Of a DNA stretch of 64,000 nt, positions 25,834 through 34,541 are shown in pieces; the stretch's first letter is position 1, and each line of letters opens with the position of its first letter. Origin of the DNA: Heyndrickxia sp050281185 (GTDB taxonomy: Bacteria; Bacillota; Bacilli; Bacillales; Bacillaceae_C); assembly GCF_050281185.1 (NCBI RefSeq), contig NZ_JBNNWS010000012.1:1-64000 (forward strand), in the 5' to 3' direction. The position numbers and the translations under genes were made by a program. The notes under the pieces were generated by a model. That model did no database searches. It was not told the DNA's origin and worked only from the letters and a program-made list of their open reading frames with translations.

Positions 25834-26370
25834 CTATTTAGAAAAAACATATAGTTGACCGTTTTTTGGAATCGTAAATTTCGGTCCTCTAAAACCTCTT
25901 TTTAAAAGCTCTTTTCTCAAATAAAACATCAATGCAGCATGGCTGATAATGAGCACTTCTTCTTTATTACTTGCTGTGATTCTATCCAAAACTTTATTTA
26001 TTTTTTCTTTCGTTTGTTTTATTTCTTCTCTTGTTTGCTTATTGAATAAATTAGCAAAACGAATGAGTAATGCCCAACCGATAAAAGGTAACTTTATTTT
26101 AGTATTAAAAACTGGTGCTGCAATTTCTCTTAGCTCATCCTGTTCAATAATGTCACGATTATAAAGGTGCCGAGCCGTCTTTATAGCTCTTGGTATCGTA
26201 CTTGAATAACAGGCTTCCCAATCTTTCGTATCTAAGGGAGTATCATTATATTCAATCTCCGCCAAATCATATTCTTCAAACCATTTATTCACTTCTTCTG
26301 CTGAATAGAGAAATTTCTCTTTCGGATAATCTTTCAACACCTTATAATGCCTAATTAGTCCAATTTTCAT
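25834..26370 (-). CDS. Histidine phosphatase family protein
   Basis: 178 residues of the phosphoglycerate-mutase-like superfamily. The catalytic RH motif at residues 7-8 reads LIRHYK rather than the usual RHG, the second arginine is in YSSTIPRAIKTA, and the second histidine is in IISHAALM. The family dephosphorylates sugar phosphates, nucleotides or proteins; the substrate here is unknown. Single gene; a weak hairpin GAACAC/GTGTTC precedes the stop-side gap. Confidence 0.85.
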   Translation of the reverse strand: MKIGLIRHYKVLKDYPKEKFLYSAEEVNKWFEEYDLAEIEYNDTPLDTKDWEACYSSTIPRAIKTARHLYNRDIIEQDELREIAAPVFNTKIKLPFIGWALLIRFANLFNKQTREEIKQTKEKINKVLDRITASNKEEVLIISHAALMFYLRKELLKRGFRGPKFTIPKNGQLYVFSK

Positions 26371-26480
26371 GTTAGTTCTCCACTTTTCACCTATTTAATA
26401 ACCAGATATGTTTCCACCGATAGTAACAAACTTCTATAATTAAATAAAGCCAATAACGTTTTTTTAGTTTTTAGTAATTC

Positions 26481-26640
26481 TTAATTTTTTATTGCAAGCT
26501 CAATTGAAATGTCTATCTGTTCTTTAAAAATACCAGTTTGATCAAGCGCCAATAATTCTTCTTTTAAATGTTCTTCAAATAAATGAGATTTTTCTCCTAA
26601 AAATTGCTTCTTACTATATGAACAATTTAATAATAAAAAT
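26481..26640 (-). pseudogene. Coding-like remnant, C-terminal end of unknown protein
   Basis: A minus-strand open frame without start reads SKKQFLGEKSHLFEEHLKEE... and ends ISIELAIKN. Composition and stop look like a real protein tail, but an in-frame TGA lies a few codons upstream and no family can be named. Confidence 0.35.
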
Positions 26641-26658
26641 CATTATATGTAAAAAAAA

Positions 26659-27453
26659 TCAAAAGAACTCATATAAACCATTCACAAAATAATCATATTC
26701 CTTATTATCAATAATCTTTTCCCCGTACCCTTCAAAGAAAATTTGCTTATCTATTTCATTTTCGAATATATTAGGTTTAGGTCGGATTGCTAAAGAAACG
26801 TCATATCTTGGATCTCCATATGTGCCACCGCCCCAATCAATTACACCTGAAATAGTACCATTTTGGACTAAAACATTATCAATTGTAAAATCCCCATGTA
26901 TTAATGTTTGTTTATATCCATTCGGTTTATCAATTTTTATTTTTTCTAACAACTCTTCAGTTCCGCTTGCCTGGTTGCTTTTTAAATTATATTCTGCCTG
27001 AAATAACATTTCTTCAAGCCAAGGTCGTTCGTGAACTAACATATTCGGACAAGGTGTTGAATGAATTTGATTCAGGATTTTTCCAAAGTTAAATATCAAT
27101 TCTTGTCTCTTCTTCTCATTATTCTCTTGTTGTATAGCTGCTCTTAAAGTTTGCCCCTCTAAAAATTCAATGAGAGCCCATGATTGACTTTTACACTCTT
27201 GTTCAACAAATTTCACTACTTTTGGAATAGGCAGTGTTGTTTCATTTGACAAACAATTTAATACAGATACCTCTCTATTAAGCCAGGAACAAAATAACTC
27301 TTCCTTTGTTCTTTTTAATACGTACAATTTCTGTTCAGTTTCAATTATACCTACATCAGAGGTATAACCTTGTCGCGGAAATTTAATAGAATTAATACTT
27401 TCAACATATTGTTTTATTTCAATTGGAATCTCACTGATTTGAATAGGCTGCAA
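26659..27453 (-). CDS. Aminoglycoside phosphotransferase-like (APH) kinase
   Basis: 264 residues. The Brenner motif LIHGDFTIDNVLV supplies the catalytic Asp and Asn, and VIDWGGGTYGDPRYDVSL supplies the metal-binding Asp. N-terminal VLKRTKEE has the ATP-site Lys. The family includes aminoglycoside kinases and small-molecule (choline, homoserine, macrolide) kinases, so resistance is not implied. It ends slightly early (…NGLYEFF), so the C-terminal helix may be shortened relative to ~290-residue relatives. Confidence 0.8.
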   Translation of the reverse strand: MQPIQISEIPIEIKQYVESINSIKFPRQGYTSDVGIIETEQKLYVLKRTKEELFCSWLNREVSVLNCLSNETTLPIPKVVKFVEQECKSQSWALIEFLEGQTLRAAIQQENNEKKRQELIFNFGKILNQIHSTPCPNMLVHERPWLEEMLFQAEYNLKSNQASGTEELLEKIKIDKPNGYKQTLIHGDFTIDNVLVQNGTISGVIDWGGGTYGDPRYDVSLAIRPKPNIFENEIDKQIFFEGYGEKIIDNKEYDYFVNGLYEFF

Positions 27454-27674
27454 GTGGATACACCTCAGTTAACAAAAATAGATTTTTACTAATAATTCTT
27501 TAAAATGAACTAAAATTCCTTTTTTTACTGAAACGCATCGTTATCGTAATATCAACAGAATAAATTGAGACAAAAAAGCACAATCAGAAAAAGCCACCAT
27601 AATGGCAGCTTGATCTCAAACTCTTAAATCAGATACATTTACATTCTTGTTTAAATAAAGCTTTCTCTATCAAC

Positions 27675-30263
27675 CTATATATTTTCCTGCTTTAATCCAT
27701 CGATAATATTTTCCTTCTTTACTTTTGAGCTTGAATAAAGCATTGCGGCACTTACGATGATAAATACTGCTATAAGGCACCATAAAATACTGGTCCACGG
27801 CAGGACAAATGTATAGTCGAAGCCTCTCCTCGTAGTTCTATAAATGAAGTACATGATAATGATGCTAATAGGCAAACCGTAAAGCAAAGAGTTGATTCCA
27901 TAGAAAATACTTTCATAGTTAATCATTTTATTAAAGCCCTTCGGTGTCATGCCAACAGATTTCAGCATAGCAAATTCGCGTTTTCGAAGTGATATGCTCG
28001 TCGAAATGGTATTAAATATATTTGCAATTGATATAGCTGTAATTAATGCGATAAAACCGTAGGTAAAGACAGACATTAACAAGAGCATTTGTTCATCCCG
28101 CTGTCTGTTTTGGTACACATTGAATATGGAGAGATTCTCTTCCTTCATCTCTTCGATATCCTGTTGTGTCTTCATTGGATCCTTCGATTTCAGATAAAGA
28201 TATAAATCCATATTATAGCCTGTTTTCTTGTCAACTAATTGATTCAGAACTTCTTGTGATACGATTAAGTTTAATTCATTCACACTTGAAGGACTAACAC
28301 CCATAGGCAACTGATCGGTCAAAGCAGCAATTTCCACTTTCCCAAGAGCTGCTCTTTTTCTTGATTCTTGATTATCATATAACAAATCAAGGCTTTCGCC
28401 TTGCTTCATATTCACTATTTTTGTTTCTACATACTTCTTTGCTTGCTCATCTTCATACTTAGTGATTCCAATGACAATGGCAGATAAATGATTCGGGTCT
28501 GTTAATTGTTCAACATCTACCCCAACTTTTCTTGAATATGTTTTTAAGCTCGCGGGATCTAAGGCAATGACTCGAACAAAAAACGGATATTTTCCATCTT
28601 CATACACAGATTTATTATTCTCGTTCATTTCCTTCAGTTCTTTTGAGACATACTCTTTATCAATTAGAGAAGTGGCATATATATTTTTCATCAAGCTATG
28701 TTCTGTTACATCCTCTAGGTTAGCAACCGAATCCAGTAAGTGTCCATTACTTGTCGTACCTGATGACACTTGAATATCATAGTTAACACCATCCTGAGAA
28801 AGTACCAGCGATTTCTTCAAACTGGAAGTGAAATATGAAACAGCTAAAAACAGAACAATGCTTATCACCAAAGAGAAAATCGTCGCACGGTACCTCCGTT
28901 TATTTCTTTTTAAGTTTTTCAAACCAAACTCTGCTTCGATGCCAAAAACCTTACGGACAAACTTTGATGTTTTTACCGCTTTACTCGTAAGCTTCACATC
29001 ATTCGTTTGACGAATGGCATCCATTGCAGAGATTCTGGAAGCCTTCAGTGCAGGAAGATAGGTTGAAATAAATATAGTAAGCAATGAAATAGCACATGTG
29101 ATAAAAATCGATAATGGGGTAACCATAATCTTTAAATCTTCAGTTGAATCTAATGCCCCATGGATAATTGAATTAATGAACTTGAAGGTAATGTAAATAC
29201 CAGCAAGCCCACAAATGATGCCAATAGGAATACTAATGATCCCTATGATGATTCCTTCAAAAAACACGGAGTTTCGCTTCTGTTTTTTCGTCGCCCCTAC
29301 ACTTGAGAGCATACCTAAATGCCTTGATCTTTCTGAGACTGAAATCGCAAAAGAATTATAGATTAACGATACTGATCCAACTATAATGACAGCCATAATA
29401 ATAGCTGATAATGAAAAAAGCATGGTACGTAGGTTATCATCTTTTATTACACCATCATAACGAAGCAGGCCAGAGTTATAAGTAATGGACTCTTTGTTTA
29501 ATTCAATTTTCTTAGCTACATCCTCAGCATGTGTAAAAATAGAACGATTTACTTTATTAACAACAACCGATGCATTAATTGTATCCTTATCTCCCATCAC
29601 ACTTTCGTCTATATAGGGAATAATTGTATATCCCGGTGCCCACGTAGGTTCCCAAGAAGGGCGTTTAATAAATCCTGTAATTTTATAGGTTACTACTTTC
29701 AAATTCTTCAGTTTTTCCGTAGTATGACCATTTTCTTTCTGTAAAGGAATAAATTGTTCAAGTGCCTCATTAGAATTAGATAAGCGATCTCCCACATTAA
29801 TTGTTAAGGTGTCTCCAATTTGATAGTTTACTTTGGCATTGGATACTACAGCTTCCGATATCACAACTTCATTGGGAGCAGTGGGTAATCTGCCCTTGCT
29901 TAATTCTATCGGAAACTGTTTGAATCCGGTTGTGCTATAGGCTTTAATAAACAAATACGGCTTACTTTCATTTTGGCTTCCTTTTAAGGAGGCATAGCCT
30001 ATATCTTTTGTCAGCACAACTTTTTTTGTCTCTTCATCCTTTTTAATCGCTTCAAGTTGTTCTTTATTTACATTTTTATAAAGAACATGCCACTCACCAT
30101 CGTTTGCGATGGTATTCCTCTTCATCATATCCAAAAAGGAAACTCCAAGTGTAGAAACAGCTGTCACCATTGCTACAGAAATAATCACACCGATGATGGT
30201 AACAAGCGTACGTCGCTTGTTTTTCTTAAGTTGCCTTGCGGTTAGTTTATTCAATATGTTCAT
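27675..30263 (-). CDS. ABC transporter permease, FtsX/MacB type, large
   Basis: 862 residues with two FtsX domains. An N-terminal helix (KKNKRRTLVTIIGVIISVAMVT) is followed by an extracellular domain (about 45-265), three helices with the SVGATKKQKRN coupling loop, a second N-terminal-like repeat (KRNKRRYRATIFSLVISIV, about 455), a second extracellular domain and three final helices with SVGMTPKGF. It overlaps the ATPase gene by 4 bp. Such permeases occur with two-component systems in peptide or cell-envelope stress sensing. Confidence 0.9.
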   Translation of the reverse strand: MNILNKLTARQLKKNKRRTLVTIIGVIISVAMVTAVSTLGVSFLDMMKRNTIANDGEWHVLYKNVNKEQLEAIKKDEETKKVVLTKDIGYASLKGSQNESKPYLFIKAYSTTGFKQFPIELSKGRLPTAPNEVVISEAVVSNAKVNYQIGDTLTINVGDRLSNSNEALEQFIPLQKENGHTTEKLKNLKVVTYKITGFIKRPSWEPTWAPGYTIIPYIDESVMGDKDTINASVVVNKVNRSIFTHAEDVAKKIELNKESITYNSGLLRYDGVIKDDNLRTMLFSLSAIIMAVIIVGSVSLIYNSFAISVSERSRHLGMLSSVGATKKQKRNSVFFEGIIIGIISIPIGIICGLAGIYITFKFINSIIHGALDSTEDLKIMVTPLSIFITCAISLLTIFISTYLPALKASRISAMDAIRQTNDVKLTSKAVKTSKFVRKVFGIEAEFGLKNLKRNKRRYRATIFSLVISIVLFLAVSYFTSSLKKSLVLSQDGVNYDIQVSSGTTSNGHLLDSVANLEDVTEHSLMKNIYATSLIDKEYVSKELKEMNENNKSVYEDGKYPFFVRVIALDPASLKTYSRKVGVDVEQLTDPNHLSAIVIGITKYEDEQAKKYVETKIVNMKQGESLDLLYDNQESRKRAALGKVEIAALTDQLPMGVSPSSVNELNLIVSQEVLNQLVDKKTGYNMDLYLYLKSKDPMKTQQDIEEMKEENLSIFNVYQNRQRDEQMLLLMSVFTYGFIALITAISIANIFNTISTSISLRKREFAMLKSVGMTPKGFNKMINYESIFYGINSLLYGLPISIIIMYFIYRTTRRGFDYTFVLPWTSILWCLIAVFIIVSAAMLYSSSKVKKENIIDGLKQENI

Positions 30264-30943
30264 GGACGGATCACCTCATCCTTTGCAATCCTTCCATCTT
30301 CAATTGTTATAATGCGGTCTGCTTGCAGGGCAATCCTTTCATCATGGGTAATAACAATAAGCGTTTGATTATACGTTTTATTAAACATTTTTAATAAGTC
30401 GATGATCTCACTACTATTCTTACTATCTAGATTACCGGTTGGCTCATCTGCAAGCATGATAGCAGGATTGCTAATAAGTGCTCTGCCAATCGAAACCCTT
30501 TGCTGTTGTCCTCCTGAAAGCTGATTAGGTAAATGGGTTAAGCGATGTTCTAGATTTAATGTCCCGACAATATGTTCAAGCTGTTTCTTATCCACCTTAT
30601 GCTCATCCAATAGCAAAGGGAGAGTGATATTTTCTTCAACGGTCAGAACCGGAATCAGATTGTAAAACTGATAAATCAAACCAATTTGTCTGCGTCTAAA
30701 AATCGCCAACTGTGTTTCATTAAGATGATATATATCCGTATTTTCAACGAGTACTTTTCCGCTTGTTGGCCTATCTACCCCTCCGAGCATATGGAGAAGG
30801 GTTGATTTTCCTGATCCTGATGGACCTATAATCGCAACAAATTCCCCTTTTTCTACCGAAAAAGACACATCATCTAATGCCTTTACAGCTGTTTCTCCCT
30901 TCCCATAAACTTTAGACAGATTCTCTATTTTTAAAATTTCCAT
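30260..30943 (-). CDS. ABC transporter ATP-binding protein (MacB/BceA type)
   Basis: 227 residues from the ATG after GGGGGGT; a longer frame adds five residues. Walker A GPSGSGKST, Q-loop, signature LSGGQQQRVSIGRAL, Walker B IMLADEPTGNLD and the H-loop THDE are intact. The LolD/MacB/BceA family pairs with FtsX-type permeases, which matches the downstream gene (4-bp overlap). Confidence 0.94.
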   Translation of the reverse strand: MEILKIENLSKVYGKGETAVKALDDVSFSVEKGEFVAIIGPSGSGKSTLLHMLGGVDRPTSGKVLVENTDIYHLNETQLAIFRRRQIGLIYQFYNLIPVLTVEENITLPLLLDEHKVDKKQLEHIVGTLNLEHRLTHLPNQLSGGQQQRVSIGRALISNPAIMLADEPTGNLDSKNSSEIIDLLKMFNKTYNQTLIVITHDERIALQADRIITIEDGRIAKDEVIRP

Positions 30944-30985
30944 TCTAGTACCCCCCATATATTGCTGATGTTAATAGTTTATCTG

Positions 30986-31019
30986 TCTAAAATGACTATC
31001 AAGTGACTGTAAAATGACA
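30986..31019 (-). promoter_or_regulatory. Direct-repeat response regulator site before the transporter genes
   Basis: TCTAAAATGACT (30986-30997) and TGTAAAATGACA (31008-31019) repeat with a 22-bp offset, two helical turns, in the 109-bp gap between the kinase and the ATPase. OmpR-family regulators bind such direct repeats, so the upstream response regulator probably drives the transporter genes from here. Confidence 0.6.
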
Positions 31020-31052
31020 ATTTAGTCACTTTCTCATCCTTTTCTATATGTC

Positions 31053-32057
31053 TTACTTGTAAAACTTGATTCGAAACTGTGTACCCTCTCCTTGCTCACT
31101 TTTAATCTCAATATCACCGTTCTGGCTGTTAATAATGCTATTTGCCATTGCCAAACCAATACCAACACTATCCTCACCTGCATTTTTCCCTTTATAAAAT
31201 CGATTGAAAATATAAGGGATATCCTCCTTTGAAATTCCGGAACCATTGTCAGAAATAAGGATCTCTGTGAACAAGGCATTTTCTGAAAAAGCTATCGTGA
31301 TTAATCCGCCCTCCTGTGTATGCTCTACACAGTTTTTTAAAATATTTATCAAGGCTTCGGATGTCCATTTAAGATCACCAGTAAAGCAAATGGTATCATC
31401 ACCCTCTATAGATATTTTCTGCTCTTTAATATCCATCGGAATGAGGACAGCCTGTAGCGATTCGTGGATAAGCTTATTGACAGGAATTCGTTCATTTTTA
31501 AATACTACTGTACCAGCATCGATTTTCGAGAGCTTTAATAAGGATGAAACAAGCCATTCAATCCGTTCCAGCTGATTATGAATATTATGGGTGAATTCCT
31601 TTCTTTTGCCTGAAGGTAATTCCTCATCACTTAACAAATCAGCCATCACCATCATTGAGGTAACTGGAGTTTTTAGCTGATGGGAAATATCTGAAATTGC
31701 ATCAGTAAGATGAATTTTATCCTTCTGTAAAAGTGATTTCTGTTCTGAAAGCATGACGGTTACCTTGTATATATTGCTCTTCAAAATGCTCAGTTCACCC
31801 TCTTGATTATCACGAACATCAAGAGTATAGTCACCTCCACCAATCTTCCGCAAATAACCAGAAAGCTTCTCAATTTCTTTATATCTCCATAACGTAAAAA
31901 TGAAACAGCAAGTAATCAGGAGAACAGAGACAATGAACACGAACCATGCAGCAACTAGATTAATATAGGCAGCAGTAATAATTGCAATAAGACTAATAGC
32001 GATCATTACTATCAATAGTATTTGAATCTCCCGATGACGCAGCAACCTAATCACCAA
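31053..32057 (-). CDS. Sensor histidine kinase with minimal sensor loop
   Basis: 334 residues. Two N-terminal helices (about 10-30 and 35-55) are separated by only about 5-8 residues, the intramembrane-sensing layout. Then follow a HAMP-like linker, HisKA with phospho-acceptor His in ISDISHQLKTPVTSM, and HATPase (NILKNCVEHT, DNGSGISKEDIPYIFNRFYKG, GIGLAMANSI). It overlaps the regulator gene by 11 bp. Kinases of this layout often sense through a partner ABC permease, which is present here. Confidence 0.9.
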   Translation of the reverse strand: MVIRLLRHREIQILLIVMIAISLIAIITAAYINLVAAWFVFIVSVLLITCCFIFTLWRYKEIEKLSGYLRKIGGGDYTLDVRDNQEGELSILKSNIYKVTVMLSEQKSLLQKDKIHLTDAISDISHQLKTPVTSMMVMADLLSDEELPSGKRKEFTHNIHNQLERIEWLVSSLLKLSKIDAGTVVFKNERIPVNKLIHESLQAVLIPMDIKEQKISIEGDDTICFTGDLKWTSEALINILKNCVEHTQEGGLITIAFSENALFTEILISDNGSGISKEDIPYIFNRFYKGKNAGEDSVGIGLAMANSIINSQNGDIEIKSEQGEGTQFRIKFYK

Positions 32058-32730
32058 CCTTATAGCCTAATCCCCGAACCGTCTTAATGACTGTTGGTTT
32101 TTGCGGACAATCTTCTAATTTTTCCCTAAGTCGTTTGATATAGACAGTTAGCGTATTATCATTTACGAAATCTCCTGCGACATCCCATATTTGCTCTAGT
32201 AGCTGATTTCTCGAGAGAACTTGTCCGATATGGTTCGCAAAAATGAGCAATAATCGGTACTCCAAGGCAGTGAGGATTACTTCGTCACCATTTTTGTATA
32301 CTTTTCCTTCCAGTGTATTAATACGTACATTCCCTATTACAAACAAATGATTATTCTGTGTTTGCTTTTGATATCTTCTTAACACTGACTTGATTCGCGA
32401 AAGAAGCTCACGTATACGAAAGGGCTTTGTAATATAATCATCCGCCCCCATATCAAGGCCCATTACCACATTAACCTCATCATCCACCGCCGTTAAAAAA
32501 ATGACGGGAATATCACTTCGCTCTTTGACAATTTTACATAAATCATAGCCGCTTCCATCTGGCAGCGACAAATCAAACAAACATAAATCTATTTCATTCA
32601 ACTTCTCTATCATCAGTCTCTTTGCTGATTCTGCATCATAGCAAAGAAAAACAGAAAATTGATCCTGCTGTAGAGAATACTCAAGCCCAGAAGCAATCGT
32701 TCGATCATCTTCAACAAGCAAAATATTCAT
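32047..32730 (-). CDS. OmpR-family response regulator
   Basis: 227 residues. Receiver domain: acidic pocket LLVEDD, phospho-acceptor Asp in CLFDLSLPDGSGYD, Thr in IFLTA, and Lys in ITKPF. C-terminal winged helix: LTALEYRLLLIFANHIGQVLSRNQLLEQIWD and TVYIKRLREKLE. The start is the ATG giving MNILLVEDD; 13 upstream codons are unlikely. First gene of a four-gene module with kinase, ATPase and permease. Confidence 0.94.
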   Translation of the reverse strand: MNILLVEDDRTIASGLEYSLQQDQFSVFLCYDAESAKRLMIEKLNEIDLCLFDLSLPDGSGYDLCKIVKERSDIPVIFLTAVDDEVNVVMGLDMGADDYITKPFRIRELLSRIKSVLRRYQKQTQNNHLFVIGNVRINTLEGKVYKNGDEVILTALEYRLLLIFANHIGQVLSRNQLLEQIWDVAGDFVNDNTLTVYIKRLREKLEDCPQKPTVIKTVRGLGYKVGD

Positions 32731-33292
32731 TATGGACATCATCCTTTTCTTAAAAATCGGCCAAATCATTTCATAATTTTATCATATACTATATAATATA
32801 GGAGATTGGTAGTGGAGCACCATCCTACTCCGCTTCCGCCTTCTAAAGCAGGTTTCATAGAACTTAATATGTAATTAACTTATGGAACAAAAAAGAAGAT
32901 ATCATCTGTTCTCTCTTATGATAATCCATTATTTTACACTGGTGGTATTTATTTTGAACATAATAGAAAAAAAGTATTTCGATAACGATTAGTTAAAATT
33001 AAAATCACCTCAGTACAATTGGGGTGATTTTTTGTATATAAAATTGATATTTTATTATTCCATTTATTTAAGGTTTCTTATATATTTATTGAACAAATGC
33101 TACATAAACATAAAAAAAATAAAAAGAGGGAATTTACTCGTATAAATTTATTCATACTGAAAAAAAGAGAACTAATAGGTGGATTAAAAAAAAATTTTTT
33201 GTGGAAAAAAAGTGCATAATTCTAATCGTGGATTAACAATTAAACTCTTAAAAACAAGAATAAAATGAACTTTTTAGCAACAAGCACCGAAT
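32731..33292. other. Intergenic region with a protein-tail-like frame and terminator
   Basis: A plus-strand frame without start (32875-32985) reads like a protein end, SYDNPLFYTGGIYFEHNRKK, and is followed by a terminator at 33001. It may be the tail of a lost gene; no family is recognised. The remaining sequence, 33040-33290, is AT-rich with poly-A tracts and no gene. Confidence 0.35.
33001..33034 (+). terminator. Orphan terminator
   Basis: Arms AAAATCACC / GGTGATTTT with a 13-nt loop and a T-run point rightward, but no intact plus-strand gene lies upstream. It supports the view that a gene was lost here. Confidence 0.65.
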
Positions 33293-34009
33293 CTAGTAGG
33301 TAATCGCCCGTTTATTTTGATTCCCCCATATGGTGTTAAACTTATTTTTGCTGATTTTGACGTTCTCTTGACCTGTCCAGGAATCATTATAATAGTAATT
33401 GTTCTTGTCAAATCCGGTTAGGACTAAGGCATGAACCTTGAATTCGTGCATTGGTGAAACCCAGACGACAACAGGTTTATTGTCTAATAATTGTTTTTCT
33501 AATTTTTTATTATCTATCCCTGATATGTTTTTAGCACTGCCTGTATATTTCCTGACTAAATCCATTAAAGCGGATGGGTATATAGTCCACCCTGAATCCG
33601 TTAGCGGATCCCCAACATACCCAATATTGGGATCATATTCATGTTTGGGCATTTCATGGGCCAATATTAATTTATCAATGTCGACTCCTTTAAACTGTAA
33701 CAGCATGGTCACCGCTGTAATCTCACATCCAGTCGGCAGCTCCGGACTTTGACTTATAATGGGAACGTCTAATTGTACTTTAAACCTACTTGTGGATTCA
33801 TAGTTTTCGTGCAAGGGGTAAGGAGGAAAGGGATAACCTGCGGATTTTACATCATTCTTTTTCTCTACACTAGCAGTCGACTGAGCATCATCCAATTTGT
33901 TTTGCTGCACATAGGTGCTACATCCCGCAAGAAATAACAGAGTGAATATGAATAAAGCAATGAACATTGGTTTTACCGTTTTTCTGCCTTGAAGCTTAAT
34001 TTCTTCCAT
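33293..34009 (-). CDS. C39-like cysteine peptidase lipoprotein
   Basis: 238 residues, exported: basic N-terminus, hydrophobic segment and lipobox LAGC with Cys30. The mature part opens LDVPIISQSPELPTGCEITAV, with the nucleophile-type Cys of peptidase_C39_2 (papain-like) proteins, and later has HALVLTGFDKNNYYYNDSW with the catalytic His and the Asp/Asn position. These proteins are common on Bacillus surfaces; the target is unknown. AAAGGTGG lies 10 nt before the ATG. Confidence 0.85.
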   Translation of the reverse strand: MEEIKLQGRKTVKPMFIALFIFTLLFLAGCSTYVQQNKLDDAQSTASVEKKNDVKSAGYPFPPYPLHENYESTSRFKVQLDVPIISQSPELPTGCEITAVTMLLQFKGVDIDKLILAHEMPKHEYDPNIGYVGDPLTDSGWTIYPSALMDLVRKYTGSAKNISGIDNKKLEKQLLDNKPVVVWVSPMHEFKVHALVLTGFDKNNYYYNDSWTGQENVKISKNKFNTIWGNQNKRAITY

Positions 34010-34142
34010 ATATAGTCGCCACCTTTTTCACAGGACCAAAGACCCTTTTAATTTATTAGATTACGATTATATGAAAATGGTTTCGATTTTTTTCAACAAT
34101 TTCTAATGAACTGGAAAATGAGGATAGATGGGATTGGACATT

Positions 34143-34309
34143 TTACCTGGAGTTTGTCGAATTTTGGTAGCAGCAATTATGAAGTACTTTGCAATCTCTA
34201 TCATAAATCATCGTTGGCTCGTCTTCTGGTTTCACAGTTGGCCATTCAGGCAGTCCTGGGTGATTTGGATTACCGGTATGTGCAAAATGGATGACTGCTT
34301 GGAATATTA
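34143..34309 (-). pseudogene. Carboxylesterase type B, C-terminal fragment
   Basis: A minus-strand frame without start reads HFAHTGNPNHPGLPEWP...PTMIYDRDCKVL, the C-terminal end of para-nitrobenzyl esterase (PnbA)-like carboxylesterases. The catalytic Ser/Glu/His parts are missing. To its right, a short plus-strand frame ending KSWLNLSQE (to 34401) also looks like a truncated tail, so this 532-bp gap is a graveyard of gene ends. Confidence 0.75.
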
Positions 34310-34512
34310 AAACATATCAACGAATGTTAGATATAGTTGGGTCAAAGGATAATATCCAAGGCATTGATGAAAAAAGTTGGTTAAATTTATCACAAGAATA
34401 AAATCTAATTAGCAGGACTAAACTTGCAATAGAAATACCTCTGGAATTCAACAAACAGGTGCGATTGCATAATAAAAGGATTTCTTATAGACCTATAATT
34501 ATCATATGTGAA

Positions 34513-34538
34513 AGCCGTATCCATTTGTCGATACGGCT
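34513..34538 (-). terminator. Weak terminator after the DHODH-like gene
   Basis: Perfect 9-bp arms AGCCGTATC / GATACGGCT with an 8-nt loop sit 4 bp after the stop codon; the minus-strand T-run is short. Confidence 0.55.
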
Positions 34539-34541
34539 ACT

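Noticed and set aside
26659..27453. Antibiotic resistance call for the APH-like kinase
   Set aside because: The family is broad, with many small-molecule kinases; no resistance-specific motif or context is present.
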